From assembly GCA_945929965.1 (NCBI GenBank), contig CAMEOT010000010.1, positions 1 through 64,000 of the forward strand: a stretch of 64,000 bases of DNA, written 5' to 3'. This DNA is from an uncultured Lachnospiraceae bacterium (GTDB taxonomy: Bacteria; Bacillota; Clostridia; Lachnospirales; Lachnospiraceae). The position numbers and the translations under genes were made by a program. Below, in pieces: positions 54,823 to 63,969 of the stretch; the stretch's first letter is position 1, and every line of letters begins with the position of its first letter. Under the pieces are notes generated by a model that worked only from the letters and a program-made list of their open reading frames with translations, had not been told where the DNA came from and ran no database searches.

Positions 54823-56279
54823 CCTTTCCTGTATTTGTGAATCTTGTCGTTACGTTTATCAATGACAGTTTTCGTGTTTGCAACCAGCACTTTGGAACTC
54901 ATACGGCGGTAGTTTGCAACGGATCCGGTGCCGTGATGACCGATCACGGAAGCAATCGTCACATCATCCAGGTTCAGATCACAGAGTTTTTTGCCGTAGG
55001 TTCTTCTAAAAATGTGAGTGCCTGCAGTCAGAGGGTTTCCATGGTCATCTTTTAAATCATGGGTATTGATTAAAACCTGCAGTCTGTAATAGACCGTTTT
55101 GTAGGGAAGAGGGGACTTCGGATCCTTGTCACAGACAAAGATGTATTCCTGCTCTCCGTAGGTTTCATAAGTTTCTTTGATGCTGGCATTTAAAAGAAGC
55201 AGGATATCGTTATTGATTGATTTTTTTAAGTAGTTACCGGTCTTTTGCTGCAGGATTTTAAGGTGGGGCTTTGGTTCCATAATGATATCTGTAACTTTCA
55301 GTGTGAGTGTATCGGAAATCCGAAGCCCAAGCAGTTCGTGGAGTAGCAGGATCCGTGCGGTCTGTTTATCCAGAAATCTGTAGGCTTCATGCAACCTTGA
55401 AAGCTCTGCATCGGAATAAAAGGTAAATACCGGTAGTTTCTTCTTGGAAAAATCCGTGGGAAGAAACAGTGTCTTTAGATGTTCGCTTTCATAGAGCTTT
55501 CCCAAAGTTTCAAGGACGGTTTTTAAGTGGGAAAGCTCTGAGGTATAATTCTTCTTCCGCCCGGCTTCCAGGTAGAGGTAACTTAAGTACTCTTCCAAAA
55601 GAGCTCTGTTAAACTGGGTAAAATCCGTGAAGTCTTCGTGGGAAGTATGTAAAAATTCACAAAGCTTTCTCAGGGCATAAAGTTCTGCAGATACCGTGGC
55701 AGCGGATGCACGTTTCAGCCTGTAGTAGACGGCTTCCTTGATTTGCTCCTTTAGGGAGGACTGTGTGATTTTTGAAAAGTTTAAGCTTTTCGGACCGTTT
55801 ACCGGAGAAACATTCACCGGGAAAGGGAGGCTTTCAAGCTGCCAGATGTCATGATCTTTGGAAAAGTAAGTCCCATCATTTCCCTCGAAATACTGGTAGG
55901 CATTTGTAAGGAAGTGGAGTATGGGATTGTCACCGTAGGTCTCCTTTTTTCGATCCGGGTGAGAGGTTTTGTAGCTAAGAGCCAGCCCCTTTTTTAAAAG
56001 CCAGCGTTTTAAGCTTCCCTGCAGTGTATCCAGTGGTACCTCCGTAAGAGATGTAAGATACGGGTATTCTTCGCTTAAAAAATCCGAAAGTGTATGAAAC
56101 TGTACACATTCCGTGCGAAGAGAAGAATAGGACAGGGTGCATCCTCTGTCAAAAATGTAGGCAGCAAAGTCGTTTTTTAAGGAAAGCGTAGGGAGCCTGT
56201 CTAAGTTGAAAGCCTGCTTACAGGGGATATTCGCAGGGTTCTTTTGAAAACACATAAGGTCAGTAAAGTATAGTTTCAT
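54810..56279 (-). CDS. Tyrosine recombinase 3 of the trio, 489 aa
   Basis: ATG at 56279-56277 overlaps the stop of recombinase 2 by four bases. An N-terminal region of about 300 residues includes a core-binding-like domain. The catalytic part has LHELLGLRISDTLTL (Arg I), HIFRRTYGKKL (His-x-x-Arg), GHHGTGSVANYRR (second His and the Tyr in NYRR). All catalytic residues are present. It is the extra member compared with Tn554, which has two tyrosine recombinases. Very probably co-translated with recombinase 2. Confidence 0.85.
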   Translation of the reverse strand: MKLYFTDLMCFQKNPANIPCKQAFNLDRLPTLSLKNDFAAYIFDRGCTLSYSSLRTECVQFHTLSDFLSEEYPYLTSLTEVPLDTLQGSLKRWLLKKGLALSYKTSHPDRKKETYGDNPILHFLTNAYQYFEGNDGTYFSKDHDIWQLESLPFPVNVSPVNGPKSLNFSKITQSSLKEQIKEAVYYRLKRASAATVSAELYALRKLCEFLHTSHEDFTDFTQFNRALLEEYLSYLYLEAGRKKNYTSELSHLKTVLETLGKLYESEHLKTLFLPTDFSKKKLPVFTFYSDAELSRLHEAYRFLDKQTARILLLHELLGLRISDTLTLKVTDIIMEPKPHLKILQQKTGNYLKKSINNDILLLLNASIKETYETYGEQEYIFVCDKDPKSPLPYKTVYYRLQVLINTHDLKDDHGNPLTAGTHIFRRTYGKKLCDLNLDDVTIASVIGHHGTGSVANYRRMSSKVLVANTKTVIDKRNDKIHKYRKGWMK

Positions 56280-58180
56280 AAGTCGTTCTCCGAAAAATAT
56301 TGTTTCTGTAGTCTATCGATCTTTGACGGACGATGGTCGATGTACTTCTTTGTCATGTTCTCGTCTTTGTGACCGACAAATTCTCTGGTGGTGGGAAGCC
56401 CGGCACCGGAATCGTAAAGATCGGTCGCAATGGTGTGACGGTAGTCGTGAGACCTAAAATCTATGTGATCGGTCAGACGGTATTTTTTAAGCCAGGTCTT
56501 CATCTGCTTGGAAAAGGTGGCTGCCTGGAACGGTTTGTCCGCATTTTTTATGGATGGAAAGATGTAAACCAAAGAGGAATCCGTTCTTTTTAGGTACCGG
56601 GTAAGTAAAAAGTAGAGATCTTCCGGGATGGGGATTACTTTTTCCGTCCGCATCTTGTACTGGTAGGTTTTTAAAAAGCAGGTGCCGTTGTCCATAAAGA
56701 GAGCATCCCTTTTTAAGGAGCAGACCTCGTTGATCCTAAGTCCTGTGGAATATAGGGTTAAAAACATCAACCCCAGAGATTCCGGGAATTTGTAAAGGAT
56801 TGTAAGGATCGCATCCACATCATCTTCCGGCACCGACCTATCATGGTGAAGCGAGAAGGTCTTTTTTAAGTAGTAGTCAAAAGAAAAATCCGGTATCTGT
56901 AAATTTTCCCGTAGGGCAATGCAGTGGAGGAAAGAACTTAAGTCAATTAACGTAGTGTTGAAAGTTTCCGGCTGCAATTCTAAATCTGCCCGGTAGGAGA
57001 TAAATTCCTTGATGGTACTTTCGGTAAGTGCAGAAAGCAGGATATTTCTTTCGTCCAAAAACCGTAGGAAGTCCTTTACCATGTAGTACTTCATCAGGAT
57101 TTTTCTTAAGGAGTACTTCGGGGATAAAACCAGTAAGTACTTCATGTAATTTTGGAAGATCTCTCTGTGAAAAGGATTTTCCACATCGTCAAAGTAAAAG
57201 GCATCAATGGTCCTGGTGGGATTTACCCTTGTCTCTTCCAAGGAGAAACGTTCTAAAAACCACACGTAAGAGGAAAAATCCGTAACCTTTGCAGAGAGGA
57301 AAAGCTGTTTTCGTACCCGGTATAATACCTGCGTGGCAGATTTGGAGATCGCATCCATGTGGGTAGATAAGTACTCCGGGAAACGGTCGGCTTCTTTTCT
57401 TGCGATCTTTTGGATATCCTCTATGTGCATTTCACAGCAAAAATCGTAAAAGTAGTAAAGCGGTGTAATGTAATGCTGTAAGAGCAGGTGATTGGAACAT
57501 TTCTTTTTTTCCTGCAGCGTATCCATAAGGCAGGCGAAAATCTGCCGTTTCATATTTTCCGGTACAGACCTTGTAAAATCAAAGAAAAGAAATTCCTTCC
57601 TTGCTGTGTAGAAAAACCGGTGAGCAATCTCATAGTCCGGGTAGTAAGCCAGGTAAAACAGTGCATTGTCGTAGTGCGGTGTTCTTGTAAAACTTTGGCT
57701 TTTTATGAGGGAAAGCTTCAAAAGATCCATCCCTTTGGTGTGGGAAGTGGCTTTCTTTGGCACCGTAAGCTGTACATATTCGCCGTAGGAATACCGTAAG
57801 GAGTCATCTATCTGATCGAATGAGGTGATCCCGGAAGCAATCAGGTAAACCAGCAGCTTTTTGTAGACGGAATCCTCTAGCGCAACCGGGAAGGGCATTT
57901 TAAAAAGAGCGTGTCCGGTGGCAGAAAAGTAGGAAAACATGGCACATTCTAAATCCCCTTTGTAGGAACTGTACTTGTTTTGTTTTCCGAAAAATTCTCT
58001 AAAAACAAAACGATTGTAGGAAATTAAAATGGGAACCGTCACTTCCTTTAAAGAAAAGATCCCAAGTGACGTAAGAGCCGTCACAAGATGCACAGCTTTT
58101 GACGGAAATAAAGAGGTGGCATAGCAGATCTCTTCTTCCAAGGTGTATGAATTTTTAACGATTTTTAACTGCTTGTCCAT
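56276..58180 (-). CDS. tnpB: Tyrosine recombinase 2 of the trio (TnpB-like), 634 aa
   Basis: The catalytic domain has LYSTGLRINEVCSLK (Arg I, near 490), RSHDYRHTIATDLYD (His-x-x-Arg), and FVGHKDENMTKKYIDH (His and Tyr). The 450-residue N-terminal part is much longer than in phage integrases, as in TnpB of Tn554 (about 630 aa). It overlaps recombinase 3 by four bases and follows recombinase 1 after 146 bp. Confidence 0.86.
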   Translation of the reverse strand: MDKQLKIVKNSYTLEEEICYATSLFPSKAVHLVTALTSLGIFSLKEVTVPILISYNRFVFREFFGKQNKYSSYKGDLECAMFSYFSATGHALFKMPFPVALEDSVYKKLLVYLIASGITSFDQIDDSLRYSYGEYVQLTVPKKATSHTKGMDLLKLSLIKSQSFTRTPHYDNALFYLAYYPDYEIAHRFFYTARKEFLFFDFTRSVPENMKRQIFACLMDTLQEKKKCSNHLLLQHYITPLYYFYDFCCEMHIEDIQKIARKEADRFPEYLSTHMDAISKSATQVLYRVRKQLFLSAKVTDFSSYVWFLERFSLEETRVNPTRTIDAFYFDDVENPFHREIFQNYMKYLLVLSPKYSLRKILMKYYMVKDFLRFLDERNILLSALTESTIKEFISYRADLELQPETFNTTLIDLSSFLHCIALRENLQIPDFSFDYYLKKTFSLHHDRSVPEDDVDAILTILYKFPESLGLMFLTLYSTGLRINEVCSLKRDALFMDNGTCFLKTYQYKMRTEKVIPIPEDLYFLLTRYLKRTDSSLVYIFPSIKNADKPFQAATFSKQMKTWLKKYRLTDHIDFRSHDYRHTIATDLYDSGAGLPTTREFVGHKDENMTKKYIDHRPSKIDRLQKQYFSENDL

Positions 58181-58326
58181 CCTGTCAGACTCTTAAGAAT
58201 TAAGAGAACTCCCCTTTCTGTGGGCTTGGCAACCCACCGATTCTTTTTGGATACCTTGTCAAGTAAGTGGATGATTTTAAGTAAAAGGCTTTACAAGGTG
58301 GATAAAAAGAATAAAATACCATAAGC

Positions 58327-59436
58327 CTATAGAAAGTCGGAAATTGGAATCGTCCCTTCGTTTCTTGCAAGGTATTGTTCCTGCGCTTTCTCCACTAACC
58401 TGCTTTCTTCATCTAAATAGTCAATGGTGGTCTTGATACTCTTGTGACCGATGGAGAGCGAAATGTCTAAGATCTCCCAACCGGCTTCCCTTCTGGAATT
58501 TGCAAAATAATGTCGTAACATATGGTTTGTCACGGTAAGCCCTGCCTTTTTCCCGATGGTCTCAAGACACGTGTAAAAGGAATTGGCACTTAAGGGATTC
58601 CCCCTCGTTTTTCCATGTAATACGATGAAAAGGTAGTCCGTCTTTTCAAAGAGGGCCGCATTTTCCGCAAGATATACATTCAAAAGAGCAAAGGTGGAAT
58701 CACTGATTCTCATGCAGCGCTCTTCGGCGTTTTTTGCGTGAGCATCGTTTGGATTATTCGTGCGGTATCTGACAAAAATACGCCTGCCTGCAAAATCAAT
58801 GTCTTCGGTGTATTTGATTCCAAGTGCCTCCCCGATACGAAGCCCGGTCTCTTCCAAGAGAAGAAGTAAGAGTCTGTCACGATTGCAGGAGCAGGCGTTT
58901 AAGATAGCAGCCAGTTCTTCCTTAGTGACGGTACGGGCAGTGTGTTTGTTGGGCCTTAAGTACCCGTCAAAGGTTTTGTAGGTGGAATAGCTGGTGGTGC
59001 CTACATCCGTAACATAAGAAAAATTTCTGTCATCCAGTACTTTTAGGTAGGGGAGAGTGCCGTCACGGTGTAAAAAATCGTACAGCCCGAACACTGCCTG
59101 TAAATAGGAGTTTGCGGTATTATTCTTTACTTCCTTCATGCTCCCTGTATGGGCACCCTTTTTCACTTCCATCAGGAAATCGGAGAAGTGTTCGGACTGC
59201 TCGGAAAATTTAAGATCTGAAACCGCCCGAAGGGTAAGTCCTTTGTCGGATAAGTAATTCATGTAGAAGGGCAGGATGTAGGCAATGCGCTTTATGGTAT
59301 TGTTTGCCCGGTTCTGCCTGACCTTATGTTTTAAGTATCTGGTGCAGTCTGTATCCAGCTTTCCGGTAACAGCATCTTTTACAAAGTAATAGGTAGTAGT
59401 TCCCTTTTTCGCAGATCCCGATATGTACTTTGCCAT
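58327..59436 (-). CDS. tnpA: Tyrosine recombinase 1 of the trio (TnpA-like), 369 aa
   Basis: The start at ATG 59436-59434 (MAKYISGSAKKGTTTYYFVK) follows AAAGGAGG. Core-binding domain, then LEETGLRIGEALGIK (Arg I, near 195), NHMLRHYFANSRR (His-x-x-Arg) and SIGHKSIKTTIDYLDE (His and Tyr). Length and composition match TnpA of Tn554. It is the first gene of the six-gene minus-strand unit (trio, TnpC-like, ParM, partner), and an array of short repeats lies in its promoter region. Confidence 0.87.
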   Translation of the reverse strand: MAKYISGSAKKGTTTYYFVKDAVTGKLDTDCTRYLKHKVRQNRANNTIKRIAYILPFYMNYLSDKGLTLRAVSDLKFSEQSEHFSDFLMEVKKGAHTGSMKEVKNNTANSYLQAVFGLYDFLHRDGTLPYLKVLDDRNFSYVTDVGTTSYSTYKTFDGYLRPNKHTARTVTKEELAAILNACSCNRDRLLLLLLEETGLRIGEALGIKYTEDIDFAGRRIFVRYRTNNPNDAHAKNAEERCMRISDSTFALLNVYLAENAALFEKTDYLFIVLHGKTRGNPLSANSFYTCLETIGKKAGLTVTNHMLRHYFANSRREAGWEILDISLSIGHKSIKTTIDYLDEESRLVEKAQEQYLARNEGTIPISDFL

Positions 59437-59463
59437 AAGAAGCCTCCTTTCTACCGGATATGT

Positions 59464-59700
59464 GGGACACAAAACACGTAATCCGTAAGATATTTAAAAG
59501 TAAATGTATAGAGTGTGTTCTACAAACATATGAAACACTTCATAAAACACAATAAGTGTGTTCTATAAAATAATAAAACACATAAAACACACAATGTCAA
59601 GAGCAAAATTGAAATATAGAGCAATCAGAGCACACATTAAATAAGAAAGGTTCCACATAGAACACAAAAAGAGTGCAATCAAAATAGCGGTGTGTTAAAA
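59464..59700. repeat. Short-repeat array upstream of the recombinase trio
   Basis: AGTGTGTTCTA occurs at 59512-59522 and 59555-59565, and its inverse TAGAACACA at 59658-59666. ATAAAACACA occurs at 59542-59551, 59573-59582 and 59582-59591; related AAACAC units fill the rest. Spacing of the first two is 43 bp, four helical turns. The region contains no gene until 59700. It is best explained as recombinase or regulator binding sites, or a partition centromere for the ParM partner. Confidence 0.6.
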
Positions 59701-59831
59701 TGAGAAAAAGACCTAAAAAGTTCTCTTTGGGAGACTCAAAAATGGTGAATGAAAAAGCACTTGAAAGAATTACGGAAACCGGAGAAAGCATTCTGACCGG
59801 GTATGAAAAACTAAAAAGTCAAAGTAAATGA
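59700..59831 (+). CDS. Small basic protein, 43 aa
   Basis: ATG at 59700 encodes MRKRPKKFSLGDSKMVNEKA and then LERITETGESILTGYEKLKS, ending at 59831. The basic N-terminus followed by a helix could bind DNA. It stands immediately before the XRE-type gene (its stop lies within that gene's ribosome site) and diverges from the recombinase trio. No good ribosome site precedes it, so the call is tentative. Confidence 0.45.
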   Translation: MRKRPKKFSLGDSKMVNEKALERITETGESILTGYEKLKSQSK

Positions 59832-59840
59832 GGATGATTT

Positions 59841-60551
59841 ATGCTTAGAAAAGAGTATGCAGAGAATCCGTTTCAGAAAGAAGAGTATGGAAGGCTTTTA
59901 AAACTGGCACTGGGAACAAGAAATCAGAAACAGTTCTGTGAGGATGCCGGACTTAGCCGTTCCTATATCAATAAGTATATAAACGCAATGATGGACAAAC
60001 CGCCTACCATCGGGACGATAGAAAAAATTGCAGATGCAACAGAGGATGTATCCTTTGAAGAACTTCTTGCAGCAGCCGGGTATGATCCGGAAAAGCATGA
60101 GCGGAAAGCAACCTTGAAGGGTAAGGTAGATGATGCAGGGCAGTATCTGCTTATGCCGGTACTTGCGAGTATTATGAACAGTGCCTATGAATGGTCATTT
60201 ACCAATGAAGGATATCAGGATAGGGAACCGGTACGGATCGAAATAGAGAATACACCGGTAAAAAAATGGTATTTTATCCCGGTAACCAAGAAAAATATCA
60301 CCAGGGAAGACATCATGGCAGTTCTTATGAATGAGCAGAACTTTACGAGTACTTCCAAGGTCTCCTTTGTCACAAAGGATGAAAAAATATATGACCTCAT
60401 AAAATCCATGCAGTTTCCACTTCTTTCGCTGTATGTATCCGCAATCCGGGTAAATGGGAAAAACATTGAGGAATCCGAGGTAAAAACCAATCAGGAAACA
60501 GATGTGAAGATCGTGGAAGCTCAGCATAAAAATTTATTTTGTATCGACTAA
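59841..60551 (+). CDS. HTH regulator with unassigned C-terminal domain, 236 aa
   Basis: ATG at 59841 follows GAGGATG. Residues about 15-75 form an XRE-like helix-turn-helix (LALGTRNQKQFCEDAGLSRS, YINKYINAMMDKPPTIGTIE). The second half (residues about 90-235) is a soluble alpha/beta domain (VRIEIENTPVKKWYFIPVTK; IMAVLMNEQNFTSTSKVSFV). It diverges from the recombinase trio with the repeat array between, so it is the likely regulator of that module. Confidence 0.7.
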   Translation: MLRKEYAENPFQKEEYGRLLKLALGTRNQKQFCEDAGLSRSYINKYINAMMDKPPTIGTIEKIADATEDVSFEELLAAAGYDPEKHERKATLKGKVDDAGQYLLMPVLASIMNSAYEWSFTNEGYQDREPVRIEIENTPVKKWYFIPVTKKNITREDIMAVLMNEQNFTSTSKVSFVTKDEKIYDLIKSMQFPLLSLYVSAIRVNGKNIEESEVKTNQETDVKIVEAQHKNLFCID

Positions 60552-60603
60552 CGCAGTATTTAAAAACCAACAGGGAATTTCTTAGAAAGAGGGAGAAAAT
60601 ATT

Positions 60604-60852
60604 ATGAATGCAATGGGAGTATTGATTTATGTAATAATTATTCTTGTGGCTATTATGTTAAGAATCCTATTTGCCTCTATTATGAATGGGGTGGCTATTA
60701 AGAAGGGACAGGTAGAGGCTCATGCTTTTCCAATTGTTTTCTTTTTTGGAATTATGGGATGTTTATATGTTGTGGCATTGCCGGATCTTGTCATCAGAGA
60801 ACAGAATGAAGACATTCTTACAGCCCTTATGGAAATAAAGGGAAGACGGTAA
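60604..60852 (+). CDS. Small membrane protein, 82 aa
   Basis: ATG at 60604 follows AAAGAGGGAG. Two hydrophobic segments (VLIYVIIILVAIMLRILFAS, residues 5-24, and FPIVFFFGIMGCLYVVALPD, about 46-65) are joined by a short polar loop. The charged C-terminus is probably cytoplasmic. No family is recognised. Confidence 0.6.
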   Translation: MNAMGVLIYVIIILVAIMLRILFASIMNGVAIKKGQVEAHAFPIVFFFGIMGCLYVVALPDLVIREQNEDILTALMEIKGRR

Positions 60853-61131
60853 TAGTGTTAATAGAGGACGGATACAGATGTGAATAAGAAAATTACAGTG
60901 GTAATATTTGTGCAAAACGAAGAAATATATTTCGGCGATATGCACAAAAACATCCATTTACTGGCGTGGGTGTGAACTGTAACCCCAGATATGGAAAAGA
61001 TAATTTCAAGACCTGGTTATTGTACAGCAAAACTTATAAATTTATAGATGGTTACAGGTTGACTTGCTTTGTAAACTATCTATAGGATGGAGTTGTTTCA
61101 AGTATATGTACATAATCAGGAGGGAAATGAA
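60853..61131. other. Intergenic region with inverted repeats
   Basis: A possible 31-codon frame begins GTG at 60881 but lacks a ribosome site. CTGTAACC near 60976 and GGTTACAG near 61050 are perfect 8-bp inverse copies 75 bp apart, and TTATAAATTTATAG near 61032 is AT-palindromic. TTGACT at 61059 could be the -35 of the promoter for the gene at 61132. Nothing firmer is seen. Confidence 0.35.
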
Positions 61132-61920
61132 ATGAACGGACTTAGGTATATTAGGACTCGTTGTAATCTATCAATAAGTGAACTGGCGGAGCAGTTAGGT
61201 GTAACCAGACAGGCGATTTGTTCTTGGGAGACGGGAAAGAAGGTTGTTCCGGAGAAACGAAAAGCTCAATTGGCATTCTTTTTTGGGCTTGATGAAGACT
61301 TTTTTGATGAGGTGGATGAGAAAAAGAAAGATGAACTTGTCATAAAGGCCATGTTCGCACACTTAGATGGTAATAAAGAGATGTATCTTTATAGACCAAA
61401 GGAGAACCCTATAGACTACAAGGAAACAATTACATATTATCTGGAAGACCGGGAAAAAAGTTTGGATGAAGAATATATACTTGCAAAAAAAAGAAAACAA
61501 GAAACACTGACAGAAATTAAGAAAAATATGGAATGCAAAAGTGAATCTGATTGTCTTATGTCTAAGATCTCACATTTAAATAGAGGCTGTGATATTTATG
61601 GGATTACAAGTAAACTGCTACAAAAAATGCGAGAACAAAAAGCATTTTTAAAGATTCCTTTTCTCTTTGAATTAATGAATGTGTGGAAAGCTATGCTTTT
61701 AGCTTATGGAGTGATGGATGAAAAGCCTTTGATTGTACAAAACAGTATGAAACACCACGGAGAAGATAATGCATTTCTTCTACATCTGGCAGATGAAATT
61801 AGAACGCATTGGGAGGAAGAAAAGTCCTGGCAAGAAGAATATCATAAACAAGTGAAAGAGACCATTCATCACAATCAGGGAAACAAGAAAACAGAGGAAC
61901 AGATAGTGGCATATTATTGA
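61132..61920 (+). CDS. XRE-family regulator with long helical C-terminus, 262 aa
   Basis: ATG at 61132 follows AGGAGGG. Residues 1-60 are a Cro/CI helix-turn-helix (LSISELAEQLGVTRQAICSW, ETGKKVVPEKRKAQLAFFFG). The remaining 200 residues are helical and charged, with no motif I recognise (KRGCDIYGITSKLL-type segment near 160). It precedes the hsdM remnant by 64 bp and may control that restriction-modification unit. Confidence 0.75.
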   Translation: MNGLRYIRTRCNLSISELAEQLGVTRQAICSWETGKKVVPEKRKAQLAFFFGLDEDFFDEVDEKKKDELVIKAMFAHLDGNKEMYLYRPKENPIDYKETITYYLEDREKSLDEEYILAKKRKQETLTEIKKNMECKSESDCLMSKISHLNRGCDIYGITSKLLQKMREQKAFLKIPFLFELMNVWKAMLLAYGVMDEKPLIVQNSMKHHGEDNAFLLHLADEIRTHWEEEKSWQEEYHKQVKETIHHNQGNKKTEEQIVAYY

Positions 61921-61984
61921 TATAATTTATAAGTATGACATAGTAATTTAAGTCAACCATTTGGCTTACTTAAGGAGGTTCAAA

Positions 61985-63187
61985 ATGAATAAGCAACAAT
62001 TAGCAGCAAAAATCTGGCAATCCGCTAATAAAATGCGGTCTAAAATCGAAGCAAGTGAATATAAGGATTATATTTTAGGATTCATATTCTATAAATTCTT
62101 GTCAGAAAAAGAGGTGAAATACCTTAAAGCAAACGACTGGACGGATGAGTATCTGCCAGAACTAACAGAAGAAGATGCCGATACAGTTGAGAGTATCCAG
62201 AAGAATATAGGTTATTTCATAAGTTATGATAACCTATTTTCCACATGGCTTTCAAAAGGTAGCGATTTTACTGTGCAAAATGTACGTGATGCGCTTTCTG
62301 CATTTAACCGATTAATTAATCCAACACATAAAAAGGTATTTGAAGGAATTTTTGAGACACTGCAAACCGGGCTTTCAAATTTAGGAAATAATGCAGCATC
62401 ACAGTCAAAAGCAGTTAGTGATCTTATTCAGTTAATTAATGATATCCCTATGGACGGCAAGCAGGGATATGATGTTCTCGGATTTATTTACGAGTATCTG
62501 ATTGAGAAGTTTGCCGCAAATGCTGGTAAAAAGGCTGGTGAATTTTACACTCCTCATGAAGTATCTTTGCTTATGTCCGAAATTGTGGCTAATCACTTGA
62601 AAGACAGAGACAAAATCGAAATATACGACCCTACAAGTGGTTCCGGCTCACTGCTTATTAATATTGGTAAAAGTGCATCCAAATATATTGAGGGTGAAAA
62701 TAAGGTAAAATATTATGCGCAGGAGCTTATAAAAAATACATATAACCTTACCCGGATGAATCTGGTAATGCGAGGCATTGAAGCCGACAATATCGTGACA
62801 AGAAACGGTGACACACTGGAGGATGACTGGCCATATTTTGATGAAAACGACCCAACAGGAAGTTACAATCCGCTTTATGTTGATGCAGTCGTTTCTAATC
62901 CTCCATATTCCCATGATTGGAACCCCAGCGACAAAGAAACGGATCCTCGTTATTCTGGTTACGGACTTGCACCTAAAGGTAAGGCAGATTATGCCTTTTT
63001 GCTGCACGATCTTTACCATATTAAGCCTGATGGAATTATGACCATTGTTCTTCCTCACGGCGTTTTGTTCCGTGGCGGAGAAGAAGGTGAAATTCGTAAG
63101 AATTTGATTGAAAAAAATAAGATTGATACTATTATTGGTTTGCCTGCTAATATTTTTTATGTTATCAGTAATTTGAAATGTGTATAA
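61985..63187 (+). pseudogene. hsdM: Type I restriction-modification methylase HsdM, 3' truncated
   Basis: ATG at 61985 follows AAGGAGG. The first 395 residues are normal HsdM: KIWQSANKMRSKIEASEYKD, the helical N-terminal domain, GKKAGEFYTPHEVSLLMSEI, motif I DPTSGSGSLL near 215 and catalytic NPPYSHDW near 305 (N6-adenine type). After GLPANIFY, where family members continue with G(T/V)xIPT and about 100 more residues, the frame switches to VISNLKCV and stops. No hsdS or hsdR follows. Motifs I and IV are intact, but loss of the C-terminal helices should break HsdS contact, so I call it a remnant. Confidence 0.75.
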
Positions 63188-63282
63188 ATACCACAATGAA
63201 TATCTAAATAATAGTAAAAGGAAAATTTAGACAATGTATTGTATAGTTAATAGAAAACATAATTGAACACGATAGTATCAAT

Positions 63283-63307
63283 GAGGTGCGAACCTCTTTT
63301 TATTTTT
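63283..63307 (+). terminator. Terminator after the hsdM remnant
   Basis: GAGGT (63283-63287) and ACCTC (63292-63296) form a GCGA-loop hairpin followed by TTTTTATTTTT. It lies 96 bp beyond the truncated reading frame and separates it from the next methylase-like gene. Confidence 0.75.
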
Positions 63308-63378
63308 ATCTCTAATCGTGTAGCTGATGCTACATATTTATGGTAGTATATAGCTATAGCCATAGAAAGGATGGTCCT

Positions 63379-63969
63379 ATGTCAGCACAGATTAAATCAC
63401 GTAAACGAGTAGCGGATTTTGGCGAAGTCTACACTGCGCAAAAACAGGTCAATGATATGTTAGCGCTCCTGCCGGATGATATGCCGTTAGAGTCTACTTA
63501 TCTTGAGCCAGCGTGTGGAAACGGTAACTTTCTCGCTGCAATTTTAAAAAAGAAACTGAGCAAAGCCTTATTGATGGGTGAGAATATTGACCGTCTTTTT
63601 GTTATAGCCGTATCATCTATTTACGGAGTGGATATTCAGGAGGATAATGTCCTTGAGTCACGAAACAGGATGCTCCATATCATGACGCAAGCCTACAAAT
63701 CTCATATTGGAATGGAAATGCCATCTTGCGTTGTGAATGCGGTATCTTCGATCCTAAAGCAAAATATCATTTGTGGGAATACGCTGACAGCCGAAAGTGC
63801 TGACGGGCAACCACTAACATTTTGCGAATGGGAAATCAAAGACTCCGGTTATGTCATTTGCAAAGAATATCATTTCTCTGATCTTATTGAGGCAAATGGT
63901 GAGTGCAATAAATATATTTCAAAGCATCGCTACTCTTGGCTCGTTGATGAACGTATCAAGGTAGCATAA
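63379..63969 (+). CDS. Adenine-methylase-like protein with motif I only, 196 aa
   Basis: ATG at 63379 follows GAAAGG. SAQIKSRKRVADFGEVYTAQ and LESTYLEPACGNGNFLAAIL (residues about 38-57, SAM-binding motif I of the DPACGSG type), then IYGVDIQEDNVLESRNRMLH and IICGNTLTAE are the start of an Eco57I/N6-adenine methylase fold. No NPPY motif follows within the 196 residues; instead a short C-terminal part runs to the stop. It may be one half of a split enzyme whose NPPY half lies past the window, as in some Firmicute restriction loci. Alternatively a degenerate copy. Confidence 0.7.
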   Translation: MSAQIKSRKRVADFGEVYTAQKQVNDMLALLPDDMPLESTYLEPACGNGNFLAAILKKKLSKALLMGENIDRLFVIAVSSIYGVDIQEDNVLESRNRMLHIMTQAYKSHIGMEMPSCVVNAVSSILKQNIICGNTLTAESADGQPLTFCEWEIKDSGYVICKEYHFSDLIEANGECNKYISKHRYSWLVDERIKVA

